DNA of 12,436 bases from positions 1 to 12,436 of the forward strand of contig CAMNFX010000019.1 in assembly GCA_946537585.1 (NCBI GenBank), read 5' to 3'. Positions 1 to 6,015 of this stretch are shown here, one piece after another; the first letter of the stretch is position 1; each line of letters opens with the position of its first letter. The notes below the pieces were generated by a model that made no database searches, was not told the origin of the DNA, and was given only the letters and a program-made list of their open reading frames with translations. This DNA comes from an uncultured Lachnospiraceae bacterium. GTDB taxonomy: Bacteria > Bacillota > Clostridia > Lachnospirales > Lachnospiraceae. The translations under genes were made by a program, and so were the position numbers.

Positions 1-27
1 GGAGCACGGCGATTTCCGAATTTTTGG

Positions 28-63
28 CAGGATTGCGGGAGCATGAAATGCGGAGCAATCCTG
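28..63. repeat. long imperfect hairpin at the left edge
   Basis: A perfect 9-bp inverted repeat, CAGGATTGC at 28-36 and GCAATCCTG at 55-63, encloses a second 4-bp stem (GCAT 41-44 and ATGC 48-51) with a GAA loop, separated by a 4/3-nt internal loop. It is not followed directly by a T-run, so it is not a standard terminator. It could be a palindromic intergenic element, the 3' part of a structured RNA, or chance structure in the end of an unseen upstream gene. Plus-strand frame 3 is open from the left edge to a TAG at 123-125, just before the terminator. Frame 2 is open to a TGA at 44-46. I cannot decide which, if either, is coding. Confidence 0.5.
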
Positions 64-127
64 GGGGCTTTATCATTCATTGTTTTGTTCTTTCCTTGTA
101 TATCCGTCAACCGATTCCGATATAGTA

Positions 128-160
128 ACGGTCTGCAAAACCTTGCAGACCGTATTTTTT
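128..160 (+). terminator. rho-independent terminator of an upstream unit
   Basis: A perfect 10-bp stem, ACGGTCTGCA (128-137) and TGCAGACCGT (144-153), has a 6-nt loop and is followed by A and six T residues (155-160). The T-run lies only on the plus-strand side, so it ends plus-strand transcription entering from the left. It isolates the following promoter and operon from the upstream gene, which lies outside or at the edge of the window. Confidence 0.9.
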
Positions 161-167
161 ATCCGAA

Positions 168-220
168 AAGTAACTTATGCAATGCTGATTATTGAGGAAA
201 ATAAAATTGACAAGTTACTT
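168..220. promoter_or_regulatory. pair of AAGTWACTT palindromes, probable operator sites
   Basis: Two 9-bp palindromes, AAGTAACTT (168-176) and AAGTTACTT (212-220), are each of the form AAGT-N-ACTT and are reverse complements of each other. Their starts are 44 bp apart, about four helical turns. The second overlaps the last base of the -35 box and fills the first part of the promoter spacer, so a bound protein there should block RNA polymerase. The first lies about 30 bp upstream of the -35. This is the arrangement expected for a repressor with cooperative or looped binding. The regulator is not in the window and I cannot name it. A HxlR/MarR-type winged-helix protein is only a guess. Confidence 0.55.
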
Positions 221-235
221 CTTCGCTGATATAGT
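207..235 (+). promoter_or_regulatory. sigma-A-type promoter of the matrix operon
   Basis: The -35 box TTGACA (207-212, perfect consensus) is followed by a 17-nt spacer and the -10 box TATAGT (230-235). Transcription would start near 242, giving a leader of about 85 nt before the ATG at 327. The leader holds four TCTG motifs (252, 261, 267, 274) and a small hairpin, GGCCG-TGTTC-CGGCC (289-303), 12 nt before the purine-rich ribosome site. It is the only strong promoter seen ahead of the six-gene block. Confidence 0.8.
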
Positions 236-326
236 GTAGACACTTCAAAAATCTGCTTTATCTGAGTCTGAAATCTGATTATTTCTTCGGCCGTGTTCCG
301 GCCATTGCATTTCAGAAAGAGAGAGT

Positions 327-1685
327 ATGAACAAAAGGCTGATCAAAAATCTGCGCATGCAGTGCATGCTGCCAGTGTTTTTGCTGTGCGCAATTTTCTG
401 CGGAAGGGAGGCATATGCCGATGAAAGAACGATAGATATTACGGTGTCAGGAGATCCCTCGGACAACTGGGTCCTGGTCTCCGGTGAGGAATTGGGAAGC
501 AGGAGCCTTATGGCGCCGGGCGATACGCTGCTCACCCGTTTCAGGATCCATAATGATACGAAAACGGATATCTATACACGCTGGGAGTGCCTGGCCAGTG
601 AAAAAGATACCGCCCTGTATGATATGATGCATTTTTTTCTTCAGGATGAGAAAGGCACAGTGGTTTATGACGGCCCGATCTCAGAAGGATGCTCTGAGGG
701 CGGAGCACAAGGAAAGGGCAGTGTCCGAAGCTGGACGGCAGGACTTTATCTTCCGGGAGAAACGGATAACCGCATATCGGGAGAAGAGCTGAATTTTGAC
801 CTTGTCCTGATCTTCAGCGACAATCCGCGTTTTGAAAACCGCCCGAATGTTCTTTCCGGATCATATGATAACGAAGGGAACGGCATGGGGCATCGGTATT
901 ATGCCATGGATCCTGATAAAGGACCCGGGGAAGTTTTGTCCGGACAGTCTTCTGACGGCAGCGGAAACCTCCTGATCCAAAGCCGCTATGACAAAAACGG
1001 ACTGAAGGCGCCGGCCTCGGGCTTTGCTTTTGGAGAGGATATCGCGGGAGGAGGAGCAGCGGAAACTCTTGCGGCGCCTCTCAGGATCCTTAAAAGGGGG
1101 ATCGACTGCGGCGAGTGGGTACTTATAAGCAGGGAGAAGCGCCAGTGGAAATACAGGCTTCCGGACGGGAGCTTTCTCAAGGACGGCTTTGCCCTGGTAT
1201 GGAATCCGTACAGCCCGGGCTCCGGCGCATTCCGCTGGTTTTATTTTGCCGAAAACGGGATCATGTCCACAGGCTGGATCCGTACGGAAGGAGAAGTCTG
1301 GTATTTCGCGCATGCATTGCAGGACGGAGACCTCGGAGCCCTCGAGACCGGTTGGATCAGGGATTCGGAGGATGGAGCCCTTTACTACACAAGTGAGCAG
1401 AACGCGGCGATGCTAAGCGGATGGATCGGCTTTCTGAAAGATGACGGCAGCGCGGATTACTGCTATTTTGCAAGGCTGGAGGATACCTACCGCCGCAACT
1501 GGTTCTACTGCACCGCCTTCGGGCGGTGGGTCTATGACCGTCTCGGGCACCGGAGCTATGGCTCCATGTATAAAGATGAGCTGACACCTGACGGGTATTT
1601 CGTGAATGCGGAAGGCTGCAGGACAGGGGAAGCGGAAGAAGGATCGATGAAACAGAACGGAAATGATACTAAGAAGAAATCATGA
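327..1685 (+). CDS. secreted protein with N-terminal beta-rich domain and C-terminal cell-wall-binding-type repeats
   Basis: First gene of the operon, 452 aa. A conventional signal peptide (residues 1-31: basic start, hydrophobic core, likely cleavage after AYA) is followed by a domain at about 32-175. Its spacing of PGD, a polar beta strand containing FRIHND, and LPGE..N resembles the beta-sandwich proteins encoded beside SipW peptidases. A Gly/Ser/Asp-rich linker (about 180-250) leads to a C-terminal region (about 262-435) with aromatic-glycine units such as WFYFAENGIMSTGWI and WYFAHA, typical of choline- or glucan-binding (CW_binding) repeats. It ends in a short Lys-rich tail, and there is no LPXTG motif. 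The start is supported by AAAGAGAGAG just upstream. Inference: it may tether the matrix to the wall, as TapA does for TasA in Bacillus, though no TapA homology is claimed. The exact family is unknown. Confidence 0.8.
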   Translation: MNKRLIKNLRMQCMLPVFLLCAIFCGREAYADERTIDITVSGDPSDNWVLVSGEELGSRSLMAPGDTLLTRFRIHNDTKTDIYTRWECLASEKDTALYDMMHFFLQDEKGTVVYDGPISEGCSEGGAQGKGSVRSWTAGLYLPGETDNRISGEELNFDLVLIFSDNPRFENRPNVLSGSYDNEGNGMGHRYYAMDPDKGPGEVLSGQSSDGSGNLLIQSRYDKNGLKAPASGFAFGEDIAGGGAAETLAAPLRILKRGIDCGEWVLISREKRQWKYRLPDGSFLKDGFALVWNPYSPGSGAFRWFYFAENGIMSTGWIRTEGEVWYFAHALQDGDLGALETGWIRDSEDGALYYTSEQNAAMLSGWIGFLKDDGSADYCYFARLEDTYRRNWFYCTAFGRWVYDRLGHRSYGSMYKDELTPDGYFVNAEGCRTGEAEEGSMKQNGNDTKKKS

Positions 1686-2118
1686 TCAGAAATCAGGACT
1701 GGTACGCATGGTGCTTGATGCCATGATGACGGTCATCACAGCAGCGGCTGTCTTTGCAGCAGCCTGCTGTTTATCCATGATCGTGCGGGAGAAAATGACC
1801 GGGGAGATGGCGTTCGCCTTCGGATATAAGCCCGTCATCATCGAGAGCGGATCGATGGAGCCAGTGATACGTACAGGGGCTTATGTCCTGTTGAAGAAAG
1901 CAGATTATACGGAAGTAAAGGAAGGCGATATCATTACCTTTTACACGGACCGGGGATACGTCACGCACCGCCTGGCCGGCATTGACGAAGGTGCGTTTGG
2001 ACGGGGAGAGGAAGCATATCTGATCACCCGCGGAGATGCCAACCGGATCGAGGATCATGAACGGCTTGCCCCCTCGCAGATCAGAGGAAAGGTGACCCTG
2101 ATCCTGAATCCGCTGTAG
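1663..2118 (+). CDS. sipW: SipW-type (ER-type) signal peptidase I
   Basis: A 151-aa type I signal peptidase of the archaeal/ER-like S26B class. One N-terminal membrane helix (about 19-41) precedes the box ESGSMEP with catalytic Ser64. The general-base position is His102 in YVTHRL rather than the Lys of the bacterial type, and Asp125 sits in TRGDAN, giving the Ser-His-Asp signature of SipW. In Bacillus, SipW cleaves TasA and TapA at the membrane; here the likely substrates are the next two gene products. It overlaps the preceding gene by 23 nt. The ribosome site is weak, and Met16 (1708) is an alternative start. The protein stops at LILNPL, where typical SipW proteins continue into a second, C-terminal helix; that helix is absent here. 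The symbol is by family, not proven orthology. Confidence 0.88.
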   Translation: MILRRNHDQKSGLVRMVLDAMMTVITAAAVFAAACCLSMIVREKMTGEMAFAFGYKPVIIESGSMEPVIRTGAYVLLKKADYTEVKEGDIITFYTDRGYVTHRLAGIDEGAFGRGEEAYLITRGDANRIEDHERLAPSQIRGKVTLILNPL

Positions 2119-2144
2119 ATGAAGGATATCGGAAAAAGCAACCT

Positions 2145-2160
2145 GCCGCCGGAAGGCGGC
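2145..2160 (+). promoter_or_regulatory. intercistronic GC-rich hairpin with GGAA tetraloop
   Basis: GCCGCC (2145-2150) and GGCGGC (2155-2160) form a 6-bp all-GC stem closed by GGAA, a GNRA-type tetraloop. It lies in the only real gap inside the operon (2119-2181). It is followed by A-rich sequence, not T, so it is not a plus-strand terminator. Its place 21 nt before the TasA-like start suggests a processing or 5'-stabilising element that could raise expression of the downstream structural genes. Confidence 0.6.
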
Positions 2161-2181
2161 CTGTAAAAAGAAAAGAGGACT

Positions 2182-2826
2182 ATGAAGCACAAATTCAACA
2201 AAAGAGTACTGGCAGTGACAGCTGCGCTTGCTCTTGTTTTAGGCACGGCCGCGGTTTCCGCAGCTTACTGGACAGATAAGAAGGAGATCCACTCTACGGT
2301 AGAGGCAATGAATATCGGGATCAAGCATGACAAAACGGCGCTGGACGTTCAGGGCAGCAAATATGTTCCGGGCGACAGCAATGCCTTCAGCTTTACGGTA
2401 TCGAATACCGGCACGGTATCCGTGGATATCCGTCCCGAGATCCGGATCAGTTCTTCCAAACCGATGACAAAAGACAGGTCCGCATTCCGCCTGGTCAATG
2501 CGGGAGGAGAAGACATTACCGGCTACAAGGTCTCGTACCAGGATAAACAGGGCAACGAGGTTGAAAACGGAGAGCCTTATGATGCTGTTGTTTATCTCCT
2601 GGAGAATGAAGTGACCCTGGCAGGCTCGGTGCATAATGACGCCGAAAAAAGTGAAACGGAAAAGGATCATACCTTTTCCTATTATCTGAAGCTGAACGAA
2701 GCGACAGGAAATGATTTTCAGGATGCGGCAGTGAGCATCGATGTCAGCACCTATGCGATCCAGCACCGCAACCGAACTGACCACACGACAGAATGGATAA
2801 AATACGTGACTGCAAGTTCAAACTGA
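2182..2826 (+). CDS. TasA/camelysin-like protein with SipW-type signal peptide
   Basis: A 214-aa exported protein. Its N-terminus (basic start, Ala/Leu-rich core at about 8-28, then AAYWTDK) is the SipW-dependent type of signal, in which an Ala-aromatic-Thr/Ser-Asp pattern follows the core. Cleavage is probably near Ala27/Ala28. The mature part follows the TasA/CalY plan: a first strand containing NIGIKHD, then VPGD, then the strand pair FTVSNTGTVSVDI, and later FSYYLKL and VSIDVSTYAI. In Bacillus these proteins polymerise into biofilm matrix fibres; camelysin is a surface metalloprotease-like relative. No protease motif is seen here, so a structural role is favoured. AGAGGA sits close upstream of the ATG. 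The gene directly follows the peptidase gene and overlaps the next gene by 34 nt. Confidence 0.82.
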   Translation: MKHKFNKRVLAVTAALALVLGTAAVSAAYWTDKKEIHSTVEAMNIGIKHDKTALDVQGSKYVPGDSNAFSFTVSNTGTVSVDIRPEIRISSSKPMTKDRSAFRLVNAGGEDITGYKVSYQDKQGNEVENGEPYDAVVYLLENEVTLAGSVHNDAEKSETEKDHTFSYYLKLNEATGNDFQDAAVSIDVSTYAIQHRNRTDHTTEWIKYVTASSN

Positions 2827-3761
2827 TCAAAAAAGGCATTGTCCTTTCGGCAGCAGGCCTGATGGCCTTAAGCGCCGTAAAGTCCTCCGCCTGGTTTACG
2901 GACCGGGCGGGGGCGGATGCCGGAACGAGGACAGCATTCCTGGACTTTTCCCTGAACGGCCATGCCGCGGAATGTGACCTTTCGGAAGAACAGGGACATC
3001 TCCTTTCGTTTCAGAAGGGGGAGAGCTTTCGCGTGATCTTCCGGACGGCTTACAACGGAAATACGGACTGCTATTGCCTGCCGAGGCTCCGTATCCTTTC
3101 GGACGATCCCGGAGCAGCGATTGAGCTTTCTGACGGAACAGACACTGCCAGGAGCAGCGGCGAAGAGACCATGCTGACGTCTGCACCCGGATATGTGAGA
3201 GAGGGAGACTCTCTGGAGTTTATCTATACCGTGACGTCCCTTACGGATGACAATCCGATGGGGCTTCGCTATGAATTCTCACTGGCAGCAGCACAGATGG
3301 AAGGAAATCAGAACATAATCGATACAGACGTATCATATGATGAAATTTTCGATGACATACGGCAAAAAAACGACATGACAGCATGGGATGAGCTTTCTGA
3401 TATTTACGGATTCACGGCATACACCGGACCGGAAGATGTATGGGACCTTCATCTTCAGGCCTCGCCGGAAAACGGCTTTATACATGCGGTTGAGCTGAAG
3501 CCGGAATTACAGCCGGGAAACTCCCCGGCATTTACGACCTCATGGTTTCTGCGGCAGGAGGCAGGGGAGCAGGAAGTGCTGCATGCGGGAAATGATGACG
3601 CCCGTCTGATCTTAAGGCTGTCCGGAGCTCTGCCTGAGGCGGCTGTACGTTATGAGCTTGCAAATGAAGCGGGGATCAGTGCGTCCCCGGTATATAAGCT
3701 GCGGCTGGAAGGGGGAGAGATCACATATGAAGAACAGGACTTTGATCCGATATATCACTAA
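2793..3761 (+). CDS. second protein with SipW-type signal peptide, function unknown
   Basis: A 322-aa exported protein. A Lys-rich start and hydrophobic core (about 15-33) end in SSAWFTDR, the same Ala-aromatic-Thr-Asp pattern as the preceding protein, so SipW is the likely peptidase. The first half (about 35-170) has features of the TasA-like fold, with the strand LDFSLNG, a KGESF turn, and alternating strands ending in LRYEFSLAAA. The second half (about 180-322) is acidic and not recognised. Cys residues in the first half (in HAAECDL and TDCYCL) could form a disulfide. The ATG lies inside the previous gene and has no clear ribosome site, so translation is probably coupled to that of the TasA-like gene. 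No later start would keep the signal peptide. Likely a minor matrix subunit or assembly partner; this is inference. Confidence 0.75.
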   Translation: MDKIRDCKFKLIKKGIVLSAAGLMALSAVKSSAWFTDRAGADAGTRTAFLDFSLNGHAAECDLSEEQGHLLSFQKGESFRVIFRTAYNGNTDCYCLPRLRILSDDPGAAIELSDGTDTARSSGEETMLTSAPGYVREGDSLEFIYTVTSLTDDNPMGLRYEFSLAAAQMEGNQNIIDTDVSYDEIFDDIRQKNDMTAWDELSDIYGFTAYTGPEDVWDLHLQASPENGFIHAVELKPELQPGNSPAFTTSWFLRQEAGEQEVLHAGNDDARLILRLSGALPEAAVRYELANEAGISASPVYKLRLEGGEITYEEQDFDPIYH

Positions 3762-4701
3762 GCTGCTGGTCCCCGTGCTGCTTGCAGGCAGCATGCATAC
3801 CCCGGCCATGGCTGCAGTCATAGGCAGCGGAACAGAAGAGGATCCCGTAGAGGGAACCGTGCGGGAGGGAGATGAGCTCCCGCCGGAGGCTTATGTGAGA
3901 AATCTTTCCAGGATCGACGGCACCAGGATCATTCTGTCGGGACAGTATGTTCCGAATACCTATTCTGTCAGCTTTTCCGCGGAAGGAGGAAGCTTTCCCG
4001 ATGGTTCCGGGGGCGTAGTTCTCCCGGAGACCTATGGAGAACAGATCACATTCCCCGAAGTGCCGGAAAAACAGGACAAATGGTTCGCGGGCTGGTTCTT
4101 AAAGGGAAACGGCCTGCCGCAGGATGCCCCGGAGAATGCCAGGGAGCTTCTTATGGAGGACAGTATTTATTATCTTGCCCCCGATGATCCGGAAGACCGG
4201 TCACTTATGGAGCCGGATGAGGACGGCCGGCCGGTTACGAAGGCTTTATGGAGAAATAATGCTCCGCTGCCCTCAGACGGCTTTGAAGCAGACGACCCGG
4301 CTGTTGATGAGATAAAGGACTTCTGGGATGAGACTCACTCCAACAGCCGGGTGATCGAACAGATCCCGGAGCTTATTACGAAAGAAGAGTACAGAAAAAA
4401 GCACGGCAGGACAGCCTTTCAGTACGGCCGCGTGCGGCTGGATGCCGAAACAGACGGTGCGGCGTCCTATCGCTGGTATCTGAAGCGGCCGGGAGAGCAG
4501 GAATATACACTGCTCGATGAAACCTCGCCTGTTCTTACACTTTCGGGACTGACAAGAGCGGACCATCAGACGGGCTGCCGCTGTGAGGCCCTGATCGGGG
4601 AGCAGGAAGGAGTGATAAGCTATGAAACAGAACTGACAGTGTACTGGCTCCCGAAGCCTGTGGGCATTGCCGTAAAAGAGATCGGAAAGGATAAAGGATG
4701 A
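3727..4701 (+). CDS. secreted protein with InlB/Flg_new-like repeat and Ig-like domain
   Basis: A 324-aa exported protein from the ATG at 3727. This start is chosen because GGGGGAG lies just upstream and a good signal peptide follows at once (residues 1-29, cleavage after AMA). The upstream in-frame ATG at 3652 would add 25 polar residues ahead of the signal. Residues about 68-165 resemble one Listeria-Bacteroides (InlB B, Flg_new) repeat: a strand with YSVSFSAEGG, then ITFPEVPEK, then WFAGWFLKG. Residues about 230-315 look like a bacterial Ig-like domain, with SYRWYLKRPG, PVLTLSGL and a CRCEAL strand followed by ELTVYW. Both modules are common in surface adhesins. It overlaps the preceding gene by 35 nt and the following gene by 4 nt (ATGA). 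There is no sorting signal or C-terminal helix. Confidence 0.75.
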   Translation: MKNRTLIRYITKLLVPVLLAGSMHTPAMAAVIGSGTEEDPVEGTVREGDELPPEAYVRNLSRIDGTRIILSGQYVPNTYSVSFSAEGGSFPDGSGGVVLPETYGEQITFPEVPEKQDKWFAGWFLKGNGLPQDAPENARELLMEDSIYYLAPDDPEDRSLMEPDEDGRPVTKALWRNNAPLPSDGFEADDPAVDEIKDFWDETHSNSRVIEQIPELITKEEYRKKHGRTAFQYGRVRLDAETDGAASYRWYLKRPGEQEYTLLDETSPVLTLSGLTRADHQTGCRCEALIGEQEGVISYETELTVYWLPKPVGIAVKEIGKDKG

Positions 4702-6008
4702 GGATCCAAAATGAACTGAAGATCGCGCTCATGTTCAGCATCGTGCTGGTCCTGTTTAGTGCTTCCTCCTCCCGCGCAAGGGCGGAGCTTACGAAGGCAG
4801 AAGACTATGAGGCAGAATGCTTTGAGGAAGCGACTGCGGGAAATTACAGCAGGAAAAACGACAGCCGCACGGCAGCCCTTTCGTCCCCGGAAGATGATTG
4901 GCAGTACGAGGACCCTCTTGATGATGAAAACACCCGGATCTCCGAGGCTGACATATGGGCTGCTACGCCGGGATCTTATTGGACTGAGGAAAAAGTGAAA
5001 AGGGCAGCAGCTGCGCTTGAAATGGGCTATGCGGTGGTCGGTCCGTCCGCACTTACGGGGGAGGAGCTTCTGGGCGCAACGAAAGCGGATATTCTGAGCG
5101 CCGAAATAAGCTCATCAGCACAGCTTACAGGGCCGAATACACTGGAGATAACCCTGTCTGCCAGGGCAGAGCCGAAGAAATTTTACGGCTTTGAGATCGG
5201 GAGAAAGGAACAGATGAATCCGGCAAAGCTGCACCAGGAAGACCCGAATGTGCGGATCCTTCTTCCGGATTATTCCAGGACGGACACCTCTCTCATCATA
5301 GACACTGTTCTGCCGGGAACGGTCACGATCGACGCTGCGGAGATCAGGAGAGTCAGGTACGGAGCCGCACGGTCCATCAGCATCACCTGGACGATCAGCG
5401 GCGCGGAAGCGATCGCGGATTTTGGATCAGAGCTGACAGAGGACACGCTGTTTCTGAATCTTGGTGGAGAGTATGTCGTTTCGGACGGCGGCACGGATAC
5501 GGTGGTAAATTACGGCCTGTTTCCTGTTTCCGGACTGTCCGAAGCCGTGCGGATGGGCGGCTGCGCGCATGCACGCAGAAGCTGTGTTCCCGTCGATGAG
5601 CATACGCACAGCCAGGTCTGCGCGGACTGCGGCTACAGCTTTCAGGATGAGGAGCATCATATTGAAAAAGGACGCTGCAGGGACTGCGGCTTTGAGGTCA
5701 TCGTAAGCGGAACGGTCACGCATATCTTAAACGGAAGGACAGTCACGGAAGAGTACAGCGGAGTGGAAGAGGACACGTATCTTCCCAAAAGCTTTCCCGG
5801 GTACTTTCCTCCGGAGCCGGTCACGATCCCGAAGGGAGGAGGACCGATCAGCGTCACCCATAGACCGATCAGCTATACCCTTGTGACCGGGGAGGAGGAA
5901 TACGCGCTGAAGTATGATGAAAGCCTCTTCCTTGCCAAAGAGCAGAGAAAAGGCTTTACCTTTGAAGCATATTTAGTTGCGGAAGTAATAGAGGGAAGCG
6001 GTCCCTGA
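4698..6008 (+). CDS. secreted protein with Cys/His cluster, function unknown
   Basis: A 436-aa exported protein and the last gene of the operon, starting in the ATGA overlap with its neighbour. GGAAAGG lies 7 nt before the ATG. The signal peptide is residues 1-29 (cleavage after ARA). Residues about 30-285 are unrecognised and predicted to be mostly beta. Residues 289-330 hold a Cys/His cluster: C-A-H at 289-291, Cys296, His302 and His304, CADCG at 308-312, His320-His321 and CRDCG at 327-331. The pattern is like the CxxCG/His units seen in many secreted Clostridia proteins and could bind zinc. The C-terminal part (about 335-425), with SFPGYFPPEPVTIP and HRPISYT, recalls MucBP-like strands but is too divergent to assign. 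The standard-looking signal argues for processing by an ordinary peptidase rather than SipW. Its role in the locus is unknown. Confidence 0.72.
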   Translation: MRIQNELKIALMFSIVLVLFSASSSRARAELTKAEDYEAECFEEATAGNYSRKNDSRTAALSSPEDDWQYEDPLDDENTRISEADIWAATPGSYWTEEKVKRAAAALEMGYAVVGPSALTGEELLGATKADILSAEISSSAQLTGPNTLEITLSARAEPKKFYGFEIGRKEQMNPAKLHQEDPNVRILLPDYSRTDTSLIIDTVLPGTVTIDAAEIRRVRYGAARSISITWTISGAEAIADFGSELTEDTLFLNLGGEYVVSDGGTDTVVNYGLFPVSGLSEAVRMGGCAHARRSCVPVDEHTHSQVCADCGYSFQDEEHHIEKGRCRDCGFEVIVSGTVTHILNGRTVTEEYSGVEEDTYLPKSFPGYFPPEPVTIPKGGGPISVTHRPISYTLVTGEEEYALKYDESLFLAKEQRKGFTFEAYLVAEVIEGSGP

Positions 6009-6015
6009 AAAAAGG

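Noticed and set aside
3..125. Open frame from the left edge ending TAG just before the terminator, possibly the end of an upstream gene
   Set aside because: It is too short and has no recognisable domain. Frame 2 is equally possible (stop at 44-46), so I list it only in the left-edge entry.
43..197. A short plus-strand frame starting ATG at 43 with a hydrophobic stretch
   Set aside because: It runs through the strong terminator at 128-160, which makes it very unlikely to be translated as a gene.
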